A stretch of DNA of 64,000 nucleotides from Enterobacter sp. RHBSTW-00175 (GCF_013927005.1 NZ_CP055930.1:4712001-4776000), one strand, 5' to 3'. Shown: positions 17,835-27,910, counted from the first letter of the stretch. Notes: generated by a model from the sequence alone, not told the origin. Numbers and translations are program-made.

Positions 17835-18141
17835 ACATGCATTTAGCGCAAGGCTGCAACGACTCCAGGCCGGTAATGTCTTTTGCTTCCTGCTCCGCCT
17901 CTTCACGCCCTGGCGAGCAGCATTTGAAATATGCAGAAGTGGTAAATGCTGAATCTTCTCCGCCATTTATGGTTGGGCAGGACGCTTTATGGACGCGGGT
18001 GAGCGTAGCGTCTGTTTTTCGCCCGGTACCGTTGGCGCTTTTCGGCAAATTAACAACATAGCCCGTCGGGTTTTCATATAACCATGCTTTATATGCCTCT
18101 TCACTGTTATCCATCCGGTCGCTATGGAAAATCCTGATCAT
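17833..18141 (-). CDS. Small cysteine-containing protein, unknown
   Basis: The 102-residue product is not recognised. The start is well supported: AGGAG lies 7 bases before the ATG. The sequence reads as a compact soluble domain: HSDRMDNSEEAYKAWLYENPTGYVVNL, then LTRVHKASCPTING, FKCCSPGREE and the final LQPCAKCM. Five cysteines, with CC and a terminal CAKC, suggest metal binding. Related domains may occur at the end of nucleases, but that is only an impression. It stands alone, convergent with the unannotated stretch to its left. Confidence 0.6.
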   Translation of the reverse strand: MIRIFHSDRMDNSEEAYKAWLYENPTGYVVNLPKSANGTGRKTDATLTRVHKASCPTINGGEDSAFTTSAYFKCCSPGREEAEQEAKDITGLESLQPCAKCM

Positions 18142-18346
18142 CTCTGAACTCCTGTTTTTTTAATAGGGGGCATAAGGTTTAGATTAGCTGCACGATAAAG
18201 CGTAAAGAGTATTACAGACAAAGAGATGAACGTAATATTGTTTAACCAGGAATGCATTTGCAATACAATTGTCCCGGTTATGCGCGCTCGCGGCCACTTC
18301 TTCACGATCACCGCCTCCGGCGTGGCACACTCTGACCAATCCCCTG

Positions 18347-18352
18347 TATAAT
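18347..18352 (+). promoter_or_regulatory. Probable -10 element of the yaiL promoter
   Basis: A perfect TATAAT lies 35 bases before the yaiL start. The -35 candidate TGGCAC at 18323-18328 (spacing 18) is weak, so strength would depend mostly on the -10. Confidence 0.5.
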
Positions 18353-18386
18353 CCCCCGAAATTCTCCAACCGGTTTAGAAACGAAA

Positions 18387-18926
18387 ATGACAAAACTCAC
18401 CTTACAAGAGCAGATGCTAAAAGCGGGCTTAGTGACCAGCAAGAAAATGGCCAAAGTTCAGCGCACGGCAAAAAAATCACGCGTTCAGGCCCGCGAGGCG
18501 AGAGAAGCGGTAGAAGAGAACAAAAAAGCGCAGATCGAGCGTGATAAGCAGTTGAGCGAGCAGCAGAAACAGGCTGTGTTAGCGAAAGAGTTTAAAGCTC
18601 AGGTCAAGCAGTTGATTGAAATGAACCGTATTTCGGTCTCAAGAGGCAATATCACATTTAACTTCACCGACGGCAATCTTATCAAAAAGATTGAGGTGGA
18701 TAAGCAAACCCAGACGCAGCTGATTAATGGCCGCCTCGCCATCGCGCGTCTGGTGATTAACGCCAGCGGTGACTGTGAATACGCGATTATCCCGGCAGTT
18801 GTGGCGGATAAAATTGCCCAGCGTGATGCAGACAGCATTGTGCTGAACAGCGCGCTCAGCAAAGAAGCGGAAGATGAAGACGACCCGTACGCAGATTTCA
18901 AAATCCCTGACGATTTGATGTGGTAA
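18387..18926 (+). CDS. yaiL: DUF2058 protein YaiL
   Basis: The 179-residue protein matches E. coli YaiL nearly throughout (DUF2058). The N-terminal third is a highly charged, helical, probably nucleic-acid-binding segment (VTSKKMAKVQRTAKKSRVQ). The middle and C-terminal part forms a compact domain (LIEMNRISVSRGNITFNFTDG, LVINASGDCEYAIIPAVVAD) with an acidic tail (EAEDEDDPYADFKIPDDLMW). Its role is unknown. In E. coli it sits beside the frm genes, whereas here frmRA lies about 14 kb away in the same window. Confidence 0.9.
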   Translation: MTKLTLQEQMLKAGLVTSKKMAKVQRTAKKSRVQAREAREAVEENKKAQIERDKQLSEQQKQAVLAKEFKAQVKQLIEMNRISVSRGNITFNFTDGNLIKKIEVDKQTQTQLINGRLAIARLVINASGDCEYAIIPAVVADKIAQRDADSIVLNSALSKEAEDEDDPYADFKIPDDLMW

Positions 18927-18933
18927 GCCGTAT

Positions 18934-19620
18934 CTAAAACGGGCTGGCGTTACGCGCCTTTATTAACTCCCCGGTGACCGGATGAACAAAATCCAGTCCG
19001 CTGGCGTGTAGCATCAGCCTCGCGGTATTTTCTGTGCCCGGCAACGCAAGCCCTCCGTACAAATCACAGCCTAAAATCGGGTGTCCTGTCTGCTGGCAGT
19101 GAATGCGCAGCTGGTGAGTACGCCCGGTTTCCGGGATAAGCTCGACCCGCGTTAACGGCAGTTCCGCACCCTGATAAAAGCGATCGATAACCCGGTAGCG
19201 AGAGCGAGCCGGTTTGCCGGTGACAGCACAAATTGACATCAGCGGAAACAGCGCCGGATCTTTGGCAATCGGCGCATCGATTATCCCTTCATCGTCTTCC
19301 ATATGCCCGCAAAGCAGGGCGGTATACACCTTGCTGATGGTGCGCTGACTGAACTGGTAACACAGGGCGGCGTTGATGGCTTTATTGCGGGCGATCACCA
19401 TTAATCCGGATGTGCCGAAATCCAGACGATGCACCAGCGTGCAGCCAGGGAATATTTTTACCAGCCGATAATGGACGGAATCGAGATTGTGCGGGTTTTT
19501 ACCGGAAAGGCTAAGCAGCCCGGACGGTTTATTGATAAGCGCGATGTGTTCGTCCTGCCAGAGGATCTCTATCTCATCAGGACAAGGTGGGGCAATAAAC
19601 GTATCAACAATGACAGACAT
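18934..19620 (-). CDS. RluA-family RNA pseudouridine synthase paralogue
   Basis: The 228-residue enzyme has the RluA-family fold with the catalytic aspartate in VHRLDFGTSGLMVIA, the KPSGLLSLSG opening and the late LIPETGRTHQLRIHCQQTGHPILGCDLYG motif. It should convert uridine to pseudouridine in rRNA or tRNA. The sequence differs clearly from E. coli RluA (for example in the opening and in KVYTALLCGH), so it looks like a separate paralogue and its target is unknown. It converges with yaiL, 7 bases away. Confidence 0.85.
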   Translation of the reverse strand: MSVIVDTFIAPPCPDEIEILWQDEHIALINKPSGLLSLSGKNPHNLDSVHYRLVKIFPGCTLVHRLDFGTSGLMVIARNKAINAALCYQFSQRTISKVYTALLCGHMEDDEGIIDAPIAKDPALFPLMSICAVTGKPARSRYRVIDRFYQGAELPLTRVELIPETGRTHQLRIHCQQTGHPILGCDLYGGLALPGTENTARLMLHASGLDFVHPVTGELIKARNASPF

Positions 19621-19672
19621 CAGGCTACCCGGCTGGAGAGTGGGAGCGGATGATAGCGAAATACGGGGGAAA

Positions 19673-19703
19673 ATTAAAACCCTCCCACCGGGCGGTGAGA
19701 GGG
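19673..19703 (-). terminator. Terminator after azoR
   Basis: On the minus strand the stem CCCTCTCACC / GGTGGGAGGG (19703-19680, one mismatch, loop GCCC) is followed by TTTTAATTTT. It sits just past the azoR stop. Confidence 0.8.
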
Positions 19704-19710
19704 CTAAATC

Positions 19711-20373
<663 letters not shown>

Positions 20374-20520
20374 CTATTCACAATCCTGTCGCAGGGATAG
20401 CGCAATATATCGAATCCTATGTTCGATTTTTTTGAATAAGGCGGCCAAAGCCGCAATGTGGTAATCTATACCAATCATTAAAATGAGATTTTACCAGGCA
20501 GAGCACTGCCCGTTAACGCT

Positions 20521-23500
20521 ATGACAGAACAACAAAAATTATCCTTCCCGATGCTCCTGCAACAGCTCGATTCCCTTATGCTGCGGGACAAACAGCGTTT
20601 TGCCCGCCGTCTGCATGGCGTGAAGAAGGTTAAAAATCCTGATGCACAACAGGCCATTTACCAGGAGATGGCGCAAGAGATTGAACAGGCGGCAGGGAAA
20701 GTTGTGCTGCGCGAAGCCGCGCGTCCGGCAATCACCTACCCGGAAAACCTGCCTGTCAGCCAGAAGAAACAGGACATTCTCAACGCCGTACGCGACAACC
20801 AGGTGGTGATCGTGGCGGGGGAGACGGGGTCCGGGAAAACCACACAGCTACCTAAAATCTGTATGGAGCTGGGGCGCGGTGTGAAAGGGCTGATTGGCCA
20901 TACACAGCCTCGTCGTCTGGCGGCGCGTACCGTGGCGAACCGTATTGCCGAAGAGCTGCAAACGGAGCCGGGCGGCTGCATTGGCTACAAGGTGCGATTC
21001 AGCGATCACGTCAGCGATAACACCATGGTCAAGCTGATGACCGACGGTATTCTGCTGGCGGAAATCCAGCAGGATCGCCTGCTGATGCAGTACGACACCA
21101 TCATCATCGATGAAGCGCATGAACGCAGCCTGAATATCGACTTCCTGCTCGGTTATCTGAAAGAGCTGCTGCCGCGCCGCCCGGATCTGAAAATCATCAT
21201 TACGTCCGCGACCATCGACCCGGAACGTTTCTCGAAGCATTTCAACAATGCGCCGATTATCGAAGTTTCTGGCCGTACCTTCCCGGTGGAAGTGCGTTAT
21301 CGCCCGATTGTTGAAGAGGCGGACGATACCGAGCGCGACCAGTTGCAGGCTATTTTCGATGCCGTCGATGAGCTGGGGAACGAAAGCGCGGGCGATATCC
21401 TGATCTTTATGAGCGGCGAGCGCGAAATCCGCGATACCGCCGACGCGCTGAGCAAGCGTGATCTGCGCCATACCGAGATCCTGCCGTTGTATGCCCGTCT
21501 GTCAAACAGCGAGCAAAACCGCGTATTCCAGGCGCACAGCGGGCGTCGTATCGTGCTGGCAACCAACGTGGCGGAAACGTCACTGACCGTACCGGGTATT
21601 AAGTACGTAATCGACCCAGGTACGGCGCGTATCAGCCGCTACAGCTACCGCACCAAAGTGCAGCGCCTGCCGATTGAACCGGTTTCCCAGGCCTCTGCTA
21701 ACCAGCGTAAAGGGCGTTGCGGTCGTGTATCTGAGGGGATCTGTATTCGTCTTTATTCTGAAGATGATTTCCTCTCCCGTCCGGAGTTTACCGACCCGGA
21801 AATCCTGCGTACCAACCTGGCGTCCGTCATTCTGCAAATGACCGCGTTAGGATTGGGCGATATTGCCGCGTTCCCGTTTGTGGAAGCGCCGGATAAACGC
21901 AACATTCAGGACGGCGTGCGCCTGCTGGAAGAGTTAGGCGCCATCACCACTGACGAACAGGCAACGGCGTATAAACTGACCCCGCAGGGGCGTCAGCTCA
22001 GCCAGCTTCCGGTTGACCCGCGACTGGCACGTATGGTGCTGGAAGCGCAAAAACATGGCTGCGTGCGTGAAGCGATGATCATCACCTCGGCGCTTTCCAT
22101 TCAGGATCCGCGCGAGCGTCCGATGGATAAACAGCAGGCATCCGATGAGAAACACCGCCGTTTCCACGACAAAGAGTCAGATTTTCTCGCCTTTGTGAAC
22201 CTGTGGAACTATCTGAGTGAACAGCAGAAAGCGCTGTCGTCTAACCAGTTCCGCCGTCAGTGCCGGGTTGATTTCCTAAACTATTTGCGCGTGCGTGAGT
22301 GGCAGGATATCTACACCCAGCTGCGCCAGGTGGTGAAAGAGCTTGGCATCCCGGTGAACAGCGAGCCGGCTGAATACCGCGAAATTCATATTTCACTGCT
22401 GACGGGGCTTCTGTCCCATATCGGTATGAAAGACGCCGAGAAGCAGGAGTTTACCGGTGCGCGTAACGCTCGTTTCTCTATTTTCCCGGGCTCTGGTTTA
22501 TTCAAAAAACCGCCGAAGTGGACAATGGTGGCCGAGCTGGTGGAAACCAGCCGTCTGTGGGGGCGTATTGCTGCCCGCATCGATCCAGAATGGGTTGAGC
22601 CGGTTGCTCAGCACCTGCTGAAACGCTCGTACAGTGAACCGCACTGGGAGCGCGCGCAGGGCGCGGTCATGGCGACAGAAAAAGTGACCGTGTACGGCTT
22701 GCCGGTAGTGGCGGCGCGTAAGGTCAACTACAGCCAGATTGACCCGGCGCTGTGCCGCGAGCTGTTTATTCGTCATGCGCTGGTTGAAGGTGACTGGCAG
22801 ACGCGCCACGCGTTCTTCCGTGAAAACCTGAAACTGCGCGCCGAAGTGGAAGAGCTTGAGCACAAATCCCGACGCCGCGACATTCTGGTGGATGACGATG
22901 CGCTGTTCGAATTTTATGACCAGCGTATTAGCCATGACGTGATTTCTGCACGCCACTTTGACAGCTGGTGGAAGAAAGCCAGTAAAGAGACGCCAGACCT
23001 GCTCAACTTTGAAAAGAGCATGTTGATCAAAGAAGGGGCGGAATCGGTCAGCAAGCTGGACTACCCGAACTTCTGGCATCAGGGCAACCTGAAGCTGCGT
23101 TTGACCTATCAGTTTGAGCCAGGGGCAGACGCCGACGGTGTGACGGTACATATCCCGCTGCCGCTGTTAAACCAGGTGGAAGAGAGCGGTTTTGAGTGGC
23201 AGATCCCCGGCCTGCGCCGCGAGCTGGTGATTGCCCTGATTAAGTCGCTGCCAAAACCGGTGCGCCGTAACTTTGTTCCGGCGCCGAACTATGCCGAGGC
23301 ATTTTTGGGCCGCGTTACACCTCTGGAACTGCCGCTGCTGGAATCGCTGGAACGTGAATTCCGACGTATGACCGGCACGACCATCGACCGCGACGACTGG
23401 AACTGGGATCAGGTGCCCGATCACCTGAAAATCAGTTTCCGCGTGGTGGACGATAAAAACAAAAAGCTCCTGGAAGGGCGTTCCCTGATGGAGCTGAAAG

Positions 23501-24423
23501 ATGCGCTCAAAGGTAAGGTACAGGAAACCTTGTCTGCCGTGGCGGATGACGGTATCGAACAGAGCGGGTTGCATATCTGGAGCTTTGGTCAACTGCCGGA
23601 AAGCTACGAGCAGAAACGCGGAAACTACAAGGTGAAGGCCTGGCCTGCGCTGGTGGATGAACGTGACAGTGTCGCGATCAAGCTGTTTGATAATCCGCTG
23701 GAGCAGCAGCAAATGATGTGGCGCGGTTTACGCCGCCTGCTGCTGCTGAACATTCCGTCGCCGATTAAGTATCTGCACGAAAAACTGCCGAACAAAGCCA
23801 AACTGGGTCTCTACTTTAACCCGTACGGGAAAGTGCTGGACCTGATTGACGACTGCATCTCCTGCGGCGTGGACAAGCTTATTGACGAGGCGGGCGGCCC
23901 GGTCTGGACGGAAGAGGCGTTTGCGAAATTGCACGATAAAGTGCGCGCAGAGCTGAACGACACCGTGGTCGACATCGCCAAACAGGTAGAGCAGATCCTG
24001 ACGGCCGTGTTCAATATTAACAAACGCCTGAAAGGGCGCGTGGATATGACCATGGCGCTGGGGCTGTCGGACGTAAAAGCCCAGATGGCGGGGCTGGTGT
24101 ACCGTGGTTTTGTCACCGGCAACGGCTTTAAGCGTCTGGGTGACACGCTGCGTTACCTGCTGGCTATCGAAAAACGCCTTGAGAAGCTGGTCGTGGATCC
24201 GCATCGCGATCGCGCGCAAATGCTGAAAGTGGAAAGTGTGCAGCAGGCCTGGCAGCAGTGGCTCAATAAACTGCCGCCAGCCCGCCGTGACGATGAAGAC
24301 GTTCAGGCAATCCGCTGGATGATTGAGGAGTTACGCGTCAGCTTCTTCGCGCAGCAACTTGGTACGCTGTATCCGATTTCGGATAAGCGTATTTTACAGG
24401 CGATGGAGCAGATTTCCGGTTAA
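20521..24423 (+). CDS. hrpA: ATP-dependent RNA helicase HrpA
   Basis: The 1300-residue DEAH-box helicase matches HrpA in full length. Walker A is GETGSGKT (100-107), the DEAH box is at 197-200, and motif III is SATID. Motif VI appears as QRKGRCGR, and the helicase-associated and OB-fold regions follow with a long C-terminal part (DUF3418). In E. coli it takes part in mRNA processing and rescue of stalled ribosomes. It is transcribed alone, opposite azoR and convergent with the methyltransferase gene. The start ATG lacks a strong ribosome site (AACGCT before it). Confidence 0.97.
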   Translation: MTEQQKLSFPMLLQQLDSLMLRDKQRFARRLHGVKKVKNPDAQQAIYQEMAQEIEQAAGKVVLREAARPAITYPENLPVSQKKQDILNAVRDNQVVIVAGETGSGKTTQLPKICMELGRGVKGLIGHTQPRRLAARTVANRIAEELQTEPGGCIGYKVRFSDHVSDNTMVKLMTDGILLAEIQQDRLLMQYDTIIIDEAHERSLNIDFLLGYLKELLPRRPDLKIIITSATIDPERFSKHFNNAPIIEVSGRTFPVEVRYRPIVEEADDTERDQLQAIFDAVDELGNESAGDILIFMSGEREIRDTADALSKRDLRHTEILPLYARLSNSEQNRVFQAHSGRRIVLATNVAETSLTVPGIKYVIDPGTARISRYSYRTKVQRLPIEPVSQASANQRKGRCGRVSEGICIRLYSEDDFLSRPEFTDPEILRTNLASVILQMTALGLGDIAAFPFVEAPDKRNIQDGVRLLEELGAITTDEQATAYKLTPQGRQLSQLPVDPRLARMVLEAQKHGCVREAMIITSALSIQDPRERPMDKQQASDEKHRRFHDKESDFLAFVNLWNYLSEQQKALSSNQFRRQCRVDFLNYLRVREWQDIYTQLRQVVKELGIPVNSEPAEYREIHISLLTGLLSHIGMKDAEKQEFTGARNARFSIFPGSGLFKKPPKWTMVAELVETSRLWGRIAARIDPEWVEPVAQHLLKRSYSEPHWERAQGAVMATEKVTVYGLPVVAARKVNYSQIDPALCRELFIRHALVEGDWQTRHAFFRENLKLRAEVEELEHKSRRRDILVDDDALFEFYDQRISHDVISARHFDSWWKKASKETPDLLNFEKSMLIKEGAESVSKLDYPNFWHQGNLKLRLTYQFEPGADADGVTVHIPLPLLNQVEESGFEWQIPGLRRELVIALIKSLPKPVRRNFVPAPNYAEAFLGRVTPLELPLLESLEREFRRMTGTTIDRDDWNWDQVPDHLKISFRVVDDKNKKLLEGRSLMELKDALKGKVQETLSAVADDGIEQSGLHIWSFGQLPESYEQKRGNYKVKAWPALVDERDSVAIKLFDNPLEQQQMMWRGLRRLLLLNIPSPIKYLHEKLPNKAKLGLYFNPYGKVLDLIDDCISCGVDKLIDEAGGPVWTEEAFAKLHDKVRAELNDTVVDIAKQVEQILTAVFNINKRLKGRVDMTMALGLSDVKAQMAGLVYRGFVTGNGFKRLGDTLRYLLAIEKRLEKLVVDPHRDRAQMLKVESVQQAWQQWLNKLPPARRDDEDVQAIRWMIEELRVSFFAQQLGTLYPISDKRILQAMEQISG

Positions 24424-24434
24424 ATCTCTGTTTT

Positions 24435-24459
24435 CTCCCTCTCCCATAAGGCGAGGGAG
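24435..24459. terminator. Hairpin between hrpA and the methyltransferase gene
   Basis: CTCCCTC (24435-24441) pairs with GAGGGAG (24453-24459) over an 11-base loop between two converging genes. On the minus strand it is followed by AAAACAG rather than a T-run, so termination strength is uncertain. Confidence 0.45.
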
Positions 24460-24467
24460 CCGTACCT

Positions 24468-25127
24468 TCACCCATTCACCATCGCCAGCGTAAACCCATC
24501 CCAACCTTTAACCCCCACCGTTTGCAACGCGGTGGCGGTTAAACGTGGGTTATCCCCAATCATCTCGATAAACCGCCGCACGCCCTGTACGCGCGCGTCG
24601 TCACTCTGTCCGTTAATCACTTCGCCATCACGTACCACGTTATCGCCGATAATCAAGGTTCCCGGGCGGGAGTAGTACAGCGCCCACTCCAGGTAACCCG
24701 GGTTATTTGGTTTGTCGGCATCAATAAAGATCAGATCAAACGGCAGAATATCGCCCAGCTTTTCAAGTGATGTCAGCGCAGAGCCTTCAATCAAGGTGAT
24801 GCGCGTGTCCAGGCCTGCCAGATGAATATTCTGTCGGGCGATATTTGCATGGGTCGGGTCTGCTTCCAGGGTGATGAGTTGCCCGTCAGGCGGCAGGGCG
24901 CGCGCCATCCAGATTGAACTGTATGCACCCAGAGTGCCGATTTCCAGAACGCGCCTTGCCTGCGTCATACGGACAAACAGTGCCAGAAGCTGCCCCTGAT
25001 TGGCGGCAACATCATGCTCCGGTAGCCCGGCGCGTTTATTGTTTTCAAGTACCTGCCGGAGCACGTCATCCTGAGGTATAAGACGAGAAATCATGAAATT
25101 ATCTACGGCAGACCATTGTTGTTGCAT
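24468..25127 (-). CDS. Class I SAM-dependent O-methyltransferase
   Basis: The 219-residue protein belongs to the catechol/caffeoyl-CoA O-methyltransferase family (methyltransferase 3). Motif I is ARRVLEIGTLGAYSSIWMA, the acidic ribose-binding residue lies in LITLEADPTHANIA, and the metal-binding motif is FDLIFIDADKPNNPGYLEWA with GDNVVRDGEV following. It probably methylates a catechol-like hydroxyl with Mg2+ bound. The natural substrate is unknown. It converges with hrpA and is divergent from ydcF across a 337-base gap. Confidence 0.88.
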   Translation of the reverse strand: MQQQWSAVDNFMISRLIPQDDVLRQVLENNKRAGLPEHDVAANQGQLLALFVRMTQARRVLEIGTLGAYSSIWMARALPPDGQLITLEADPTHANIARQNIHLAGLDTRITLIEGSALTSLEKLGDILPFDLIFIDADKPNNPGYLEWALYYSRPGTLIIGDNVVRDGEVINGQSDDARVQGVRRFIEMIGDNPRLTATALQTVGVKGWDGFTLAMVNG

Positions 25128-25464
25128 AGATTGACTCCCTGGGATTAATGGCCGGGCAAGGCGCAGCTGCCACCCGTCATGTTGCTACTGATTAGCCCAC
25201 CGGAGAGGAGCGCGCACTGGTCAGGTTACGATGAAATATGCAGCGACCGGTGCTTTTTCAGGCGGTATGAGTGGCATGATCTTTTGTATGCGTTGTCATT
25301 AAAAGCATAAAATGCAGCTGCAACCTGCCTCTTTTTGGATATTTTTGGTTATTTGGAAAGATGACAAATTGAGCGGGTTTTGGTGTCCCGGCTTTCAGAG
25401 TGCTCCTCTGTTTTGTCAGGAAAAAACCGCTACCCTGAACAGAAAAGCGCATAAGGAGTATACA
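25128..25464. other. Intergenic region between the methyltransferase gene and ydcF
   Basis: These 337 bases separate two divergent genes and should hold both promoters. An open frame reads through from the left into ydcF, but the YdcF family start fits ATG 25465. No repeat or RNA gene was recognised. Confidence 0.4.
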
Positions 25465-26268
25465 ATGAACCGGGCGATCTTTCCGTGCCTGCCAGACGAA
25501 ACACTGGCCGCCGTCAACACCGTAGGTGAGTGGCTGGCGCAGGATGATGTCAACGCGGGCACTGCGGCGCAGAACATTGATTTTGTAGTGCTGGCGGGAA
25601 ATGCGGTGATCCCGACCATTGATGCTGCCTGTCGGTTTGCGGCAACGCAAAACGTGCCGTTGCTGATTAGTGGTGGGATCGGCCATTCCACGTCGTATCT
25701 GTATGCCGCGATTGCACATCATCCTCGCTACCACGGCATTGCCACCACGGGCAGGGCGGAAGCCAGCATCCTTGCAGATGTGGCGCGCCAGTTTTGGCAT
25801 GTACCGCCGGAACATGTCCGGTTAGATGACCAGTCAACCAACTGTGGCGAAAATGCCCGCTTTAGCTGGAATATGATGAAGCAGCAGCGCCCTCTGGCTG
25901 AACATGTGCTGGTGGTTCAGGATCCCACAATGCAAAGACGCACAATGGCGACCTTCGCCCGCGTCTGCCGCGATGAGCCGGTTTCACCGCAGTGGATTAG
26001 CCACCCTGGGTTTATCCCGCAACTGCAAAACAGTGACAAGGGGCTGGTATTCTGTGGCGGTGGCGAAGGCGTATGGCCTGTCGACCGTTATCTGTCGCTG
26101 GTGCTTGGTGAGCTGCCGCGCCTGTTTGATGATGCCAATGGGTATGGCCCTGCGGGTCGCGACTTTATCGCGCACGTTGATTTCCCTGATGCGGTACTCA
26201 GGTCATGGGAGATTTTACGCTGTGACACCATTCTGACCGATGCCCTGACCAGCCGCTCACTTATCTAG
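25465..26268 (+). CDS. ydcF: YdcF, DUF218-family SAM-binding protein
   Basis: The 267-residue protein matches E. coli YdcF (266 residues). Conserved blocks are FVVLAGNAVIPTIDAACRFA, LLISGGIGHSTSYLYAAIA, DDQSTNCGENARFS and VVQDPTMQRRTMATF. The DUF218 fold binds S-adenosylmethionine in the E. coli protein, but its reaction is not known. The start at 25465 has AAGGAG 8 bases upstream and fits the family N terminus; a longer in-frame extension exists but is not conserved. It sits between hrpA and aldA as in E. coli. Confidence 0.94.
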   Translation: MNRAIFPCLPDETLAAVNTVGEWLAQDDVNAGTAAQNIDFVVLAGNAVIPTIDAACRFAATQNVPLLISGGIGHSTSYLYAAIAHHPRYHGIATTGRAEASILADVARQFWHVPPEHVRLDDQSTNCGENARFSWNMMKQQRPLAEHVLVVQDPTMQRRTMATFARVCRDEPVSPQWISHPGFIPQLQNSDKGLVFCGGGEGVWPVDRYLSLVLGELPRLFDDANGYGPAGRDFIAHVDFPDAVLRSWEILRCDTILTDALTSRSLI

Positions 26269-26274
26269 CCTGCT

Positions 26275-26306
26275 GCCCGTTTGCGCAGGGTTTTCCGCAA
26301 ACGGGC
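26275..26306 (+). terminator. Hairpin after ydcF
   Basis: An 11-base perfect stem (GCCCGTTTGCG at 26275-26285 with CGCAAACGGGC at 26296-26306, loop of 10) follows the ydcF stop. The tail AATTTATGTT is only moderately T-rich. Confidence 0.6.
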
Positions 26307-26356
26307 AATTTATGTTGCCAATTTGTAATTATAAAAATCTGCTGACGCGATTCTTT

Positions 26357-26372
26357 TATGAGATATCTCACA
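26357..26372. promoter_or_regulatory. CRP-like site upstream of aldA
   Basis: TATGA-GATATC-TCACA matches the TGTGA-N6-TCACA consensus at 9 of 10 half-site bases. It lies 95 bases before the aldA start. E. coli aldA is activated by cAMP-CRP, so the site makes biological sense. Confidence 0.6.
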
Positions 26373-26466
26373 AAAACAGCGCGATAGGGTAGGAATGCAG
26401 CCCTGTGATTGTAGTTTTTAACAATAAATTTACTTGTCAAAAACAGTGTAATTACAGGAGCAGGTC

Positions 26467-27906
26467 ATGACAGTACCCGTACAACATCCGATGTATATTG
26501 ATGGTCAGTTTGTTGCCTGGCAGGGTGATGCCTGGATTGATGTGATCAACCCGGCAACCGAAGAGGTCATTTCCCGTATTCCCGACGGTCGCGCTGAAGA
26601 CGCGCGTAAAGCTATCGAGGCCGCTGACCGCGCCCAGGCCGACTGGGAAGCACTGCCTGCTATTCAGCGTGCCAACTGGCTACGGAAAATTTCAGCGGGT
26701 ATTCGCGAGCGCGCCAGTGAAATTAGCGCCTTAATCGTGGCCGAAGGCGGGAAAATTCAGCAGCTGGCGGAAGTCGAGGTGGCATTTACTGCCGACTATA
26801 TCGACTACATGGCCGAGTGGGCGCGCCGCTACGAAGGAGAAATCATCCAGAGTGACAGACCTGGCGAGAATATCCTGGTCTTTAAACGCGCGCTTGGCGT
26901 GACCACCGGCATTCTGCCGTGGAACTTCCCGTTCTTCCTGATTGCCCGCAAGCTCGCGCCAGCGTTGCTGACCGGCAACACCATTGTTATCAAACCGAGC
27001 GAGTTCACCCCAAATAACGCCATTGCCTTTGCCAAAATTGTGGATGAAATCGGCTTGCCGAAAGGGGTGTTTAACCTCGTTCTGGGGCGTGGTGAAACCG
27101 TGGGCCAGGAGTTGGCGGGCAACCCGAAAGTGGCGATGGTGAGCATGACGGGCAGCGTCGGCGCCGGTGAGAAAATCATGGCCGCCGCCGCGAAAAACAT
27201 CACTAAGGTTGGCCTGGAGCTGGGCGGTAAAGCGCCAGCCATCGTGATGGACGATGCGAACCTGGAGCTGGCCGTGAAGGCGATTGTTGATTCGCGTGTG
27301 ATCAATACCGGGCAGGTGTGTAACTGTGCCGAGCGTGTTTATGTGCAGAAGGGCATTTACGACCGCTTTGTGAACCGTCTGGGCGAGGCGATGAAATCCG
27401 TGCAGTTTGGTAACCCGGCAGAACGCAATGACATTGCGATGGGGCCGCTTATCAACGCCGCCGCGCTTGAACGCGTGGAACAAAAAGTGGCGCGTGCGGT
27501 ACAGGAAGGGGCAAAAGTGGTACTCGGCGGAAAAGCGATTGAAGGTAAAGGTTATTACTACCCGCCAACACTGCTGCTGGATGTCCGTCAGGAGATGACC
27601 ATCATGCATGAAGAAACCTTCGGCCCGGTGCTGCCCGTAGTGGTCTTCGACACGCTGGAAGAGGCGCTGAAGATGGCGAACGACAGCGATTACGGTTTGA
27701 CTTCCTCTATTTATACGCAGGATCTGAATGTCGCGATGAAGGCCATCAAAGGGCTGAAGTTTGGCGAAACCTATATCAACCGCGAAAACTTTGAAGCAAT
27801 GCAGGGCTTCCACGCGGGCTGGCGCAAGTCCGGGATTGGTGGGGCCGATGGTAAACATGGTCTGAACGAGTATCTGCAAACTCAGGTGGTTTATTTGCAG
27901 TCATAA
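26467..27906 (+). CDS. aldA: Aldehyde dehydrogenase A (lactaldehyde/glycolaldehyde)
   Basis: The 479-residue NAD-dependent dehydrogenase matches E. coli AldA in length and sequence. The nucleotide site is seen in TGILPWNFPFFLIARKLAP and MTGSVGAGEKIM, the general-base glutamate in LELGGKAP, and the catalytic cysteine at residue 285 (GQVCNCAERV). It oxidises L-lactaldehyde from fucose and rhamnose breakdown, and glycolaldehyde, to the acids in the cytoplasm. An ACAGGAGCAGGTC ribosome region precedes it and a CRP-like site lies upstream. It converges with gapC. Confidence 0.96.
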   Translation: MTVPVQHPMYIDGQFVAWQGDAWIDVINPATEEVISRIPDGRAEDARKAIEAADRAQADWEALPAIQRANWLRKISAGIRERASEISALIVAEGGKIQQLAEVEVAFTADYIDYMAEWARRYEGEIIQSDRPGENILVFKRALGVTTGILPWNFPFFLIARKLAPALLTGNTIVIKPSEFTPNNAIAFAKIVDEIGLPKGVFNLVLGRGETVGQELAGNPKVAMVSMTGSVGAGEKIMAAAAKNITKVGLELGGKAPAIVMDDANLELAVKAIVDSRVINTGQVCNCAERVYVQKGIYDRFVNRLGEAMKSVQFGNPAERNDIAMGPLINAAALERVEQKVARAVQEGAKVVLGGKAIEGKGYYYPPTLLLDVRQEMTIMHEETFGPVLPVVVFDTLEEALKMANDSDYGLTSSIYTQDLNVAMKAIKGLKFGETYINRENFEAMQGFHAGWRKSGIGGADGKHGLNEYLQTQVVYLQS

Positions 27907-27910
27907 GCGA

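Noticed and set aside
18184..18393. 69-codon minus-strand frame before yaiL
   Set aside because: It overlaps the yaiL promoter and start and has no ribosome site.
18934..19620. Naming the pseudouridine synthase rluA
   Set aside because: The family motif is present, but the opening and several blocks differ from E. coli RluA.
22498..23712. Long antisense frames inside hrpA
   Set aside because: hrpA is intact and conserved; the antisense frames show no domain and arise from its codon bias.
26731..27879. Antisense open frame of 382 codons over aldA
   Set aside because: It mirrors a conserved gene of high codon bias, has no recognisable domain and no ribosome site; aldA explains the region.
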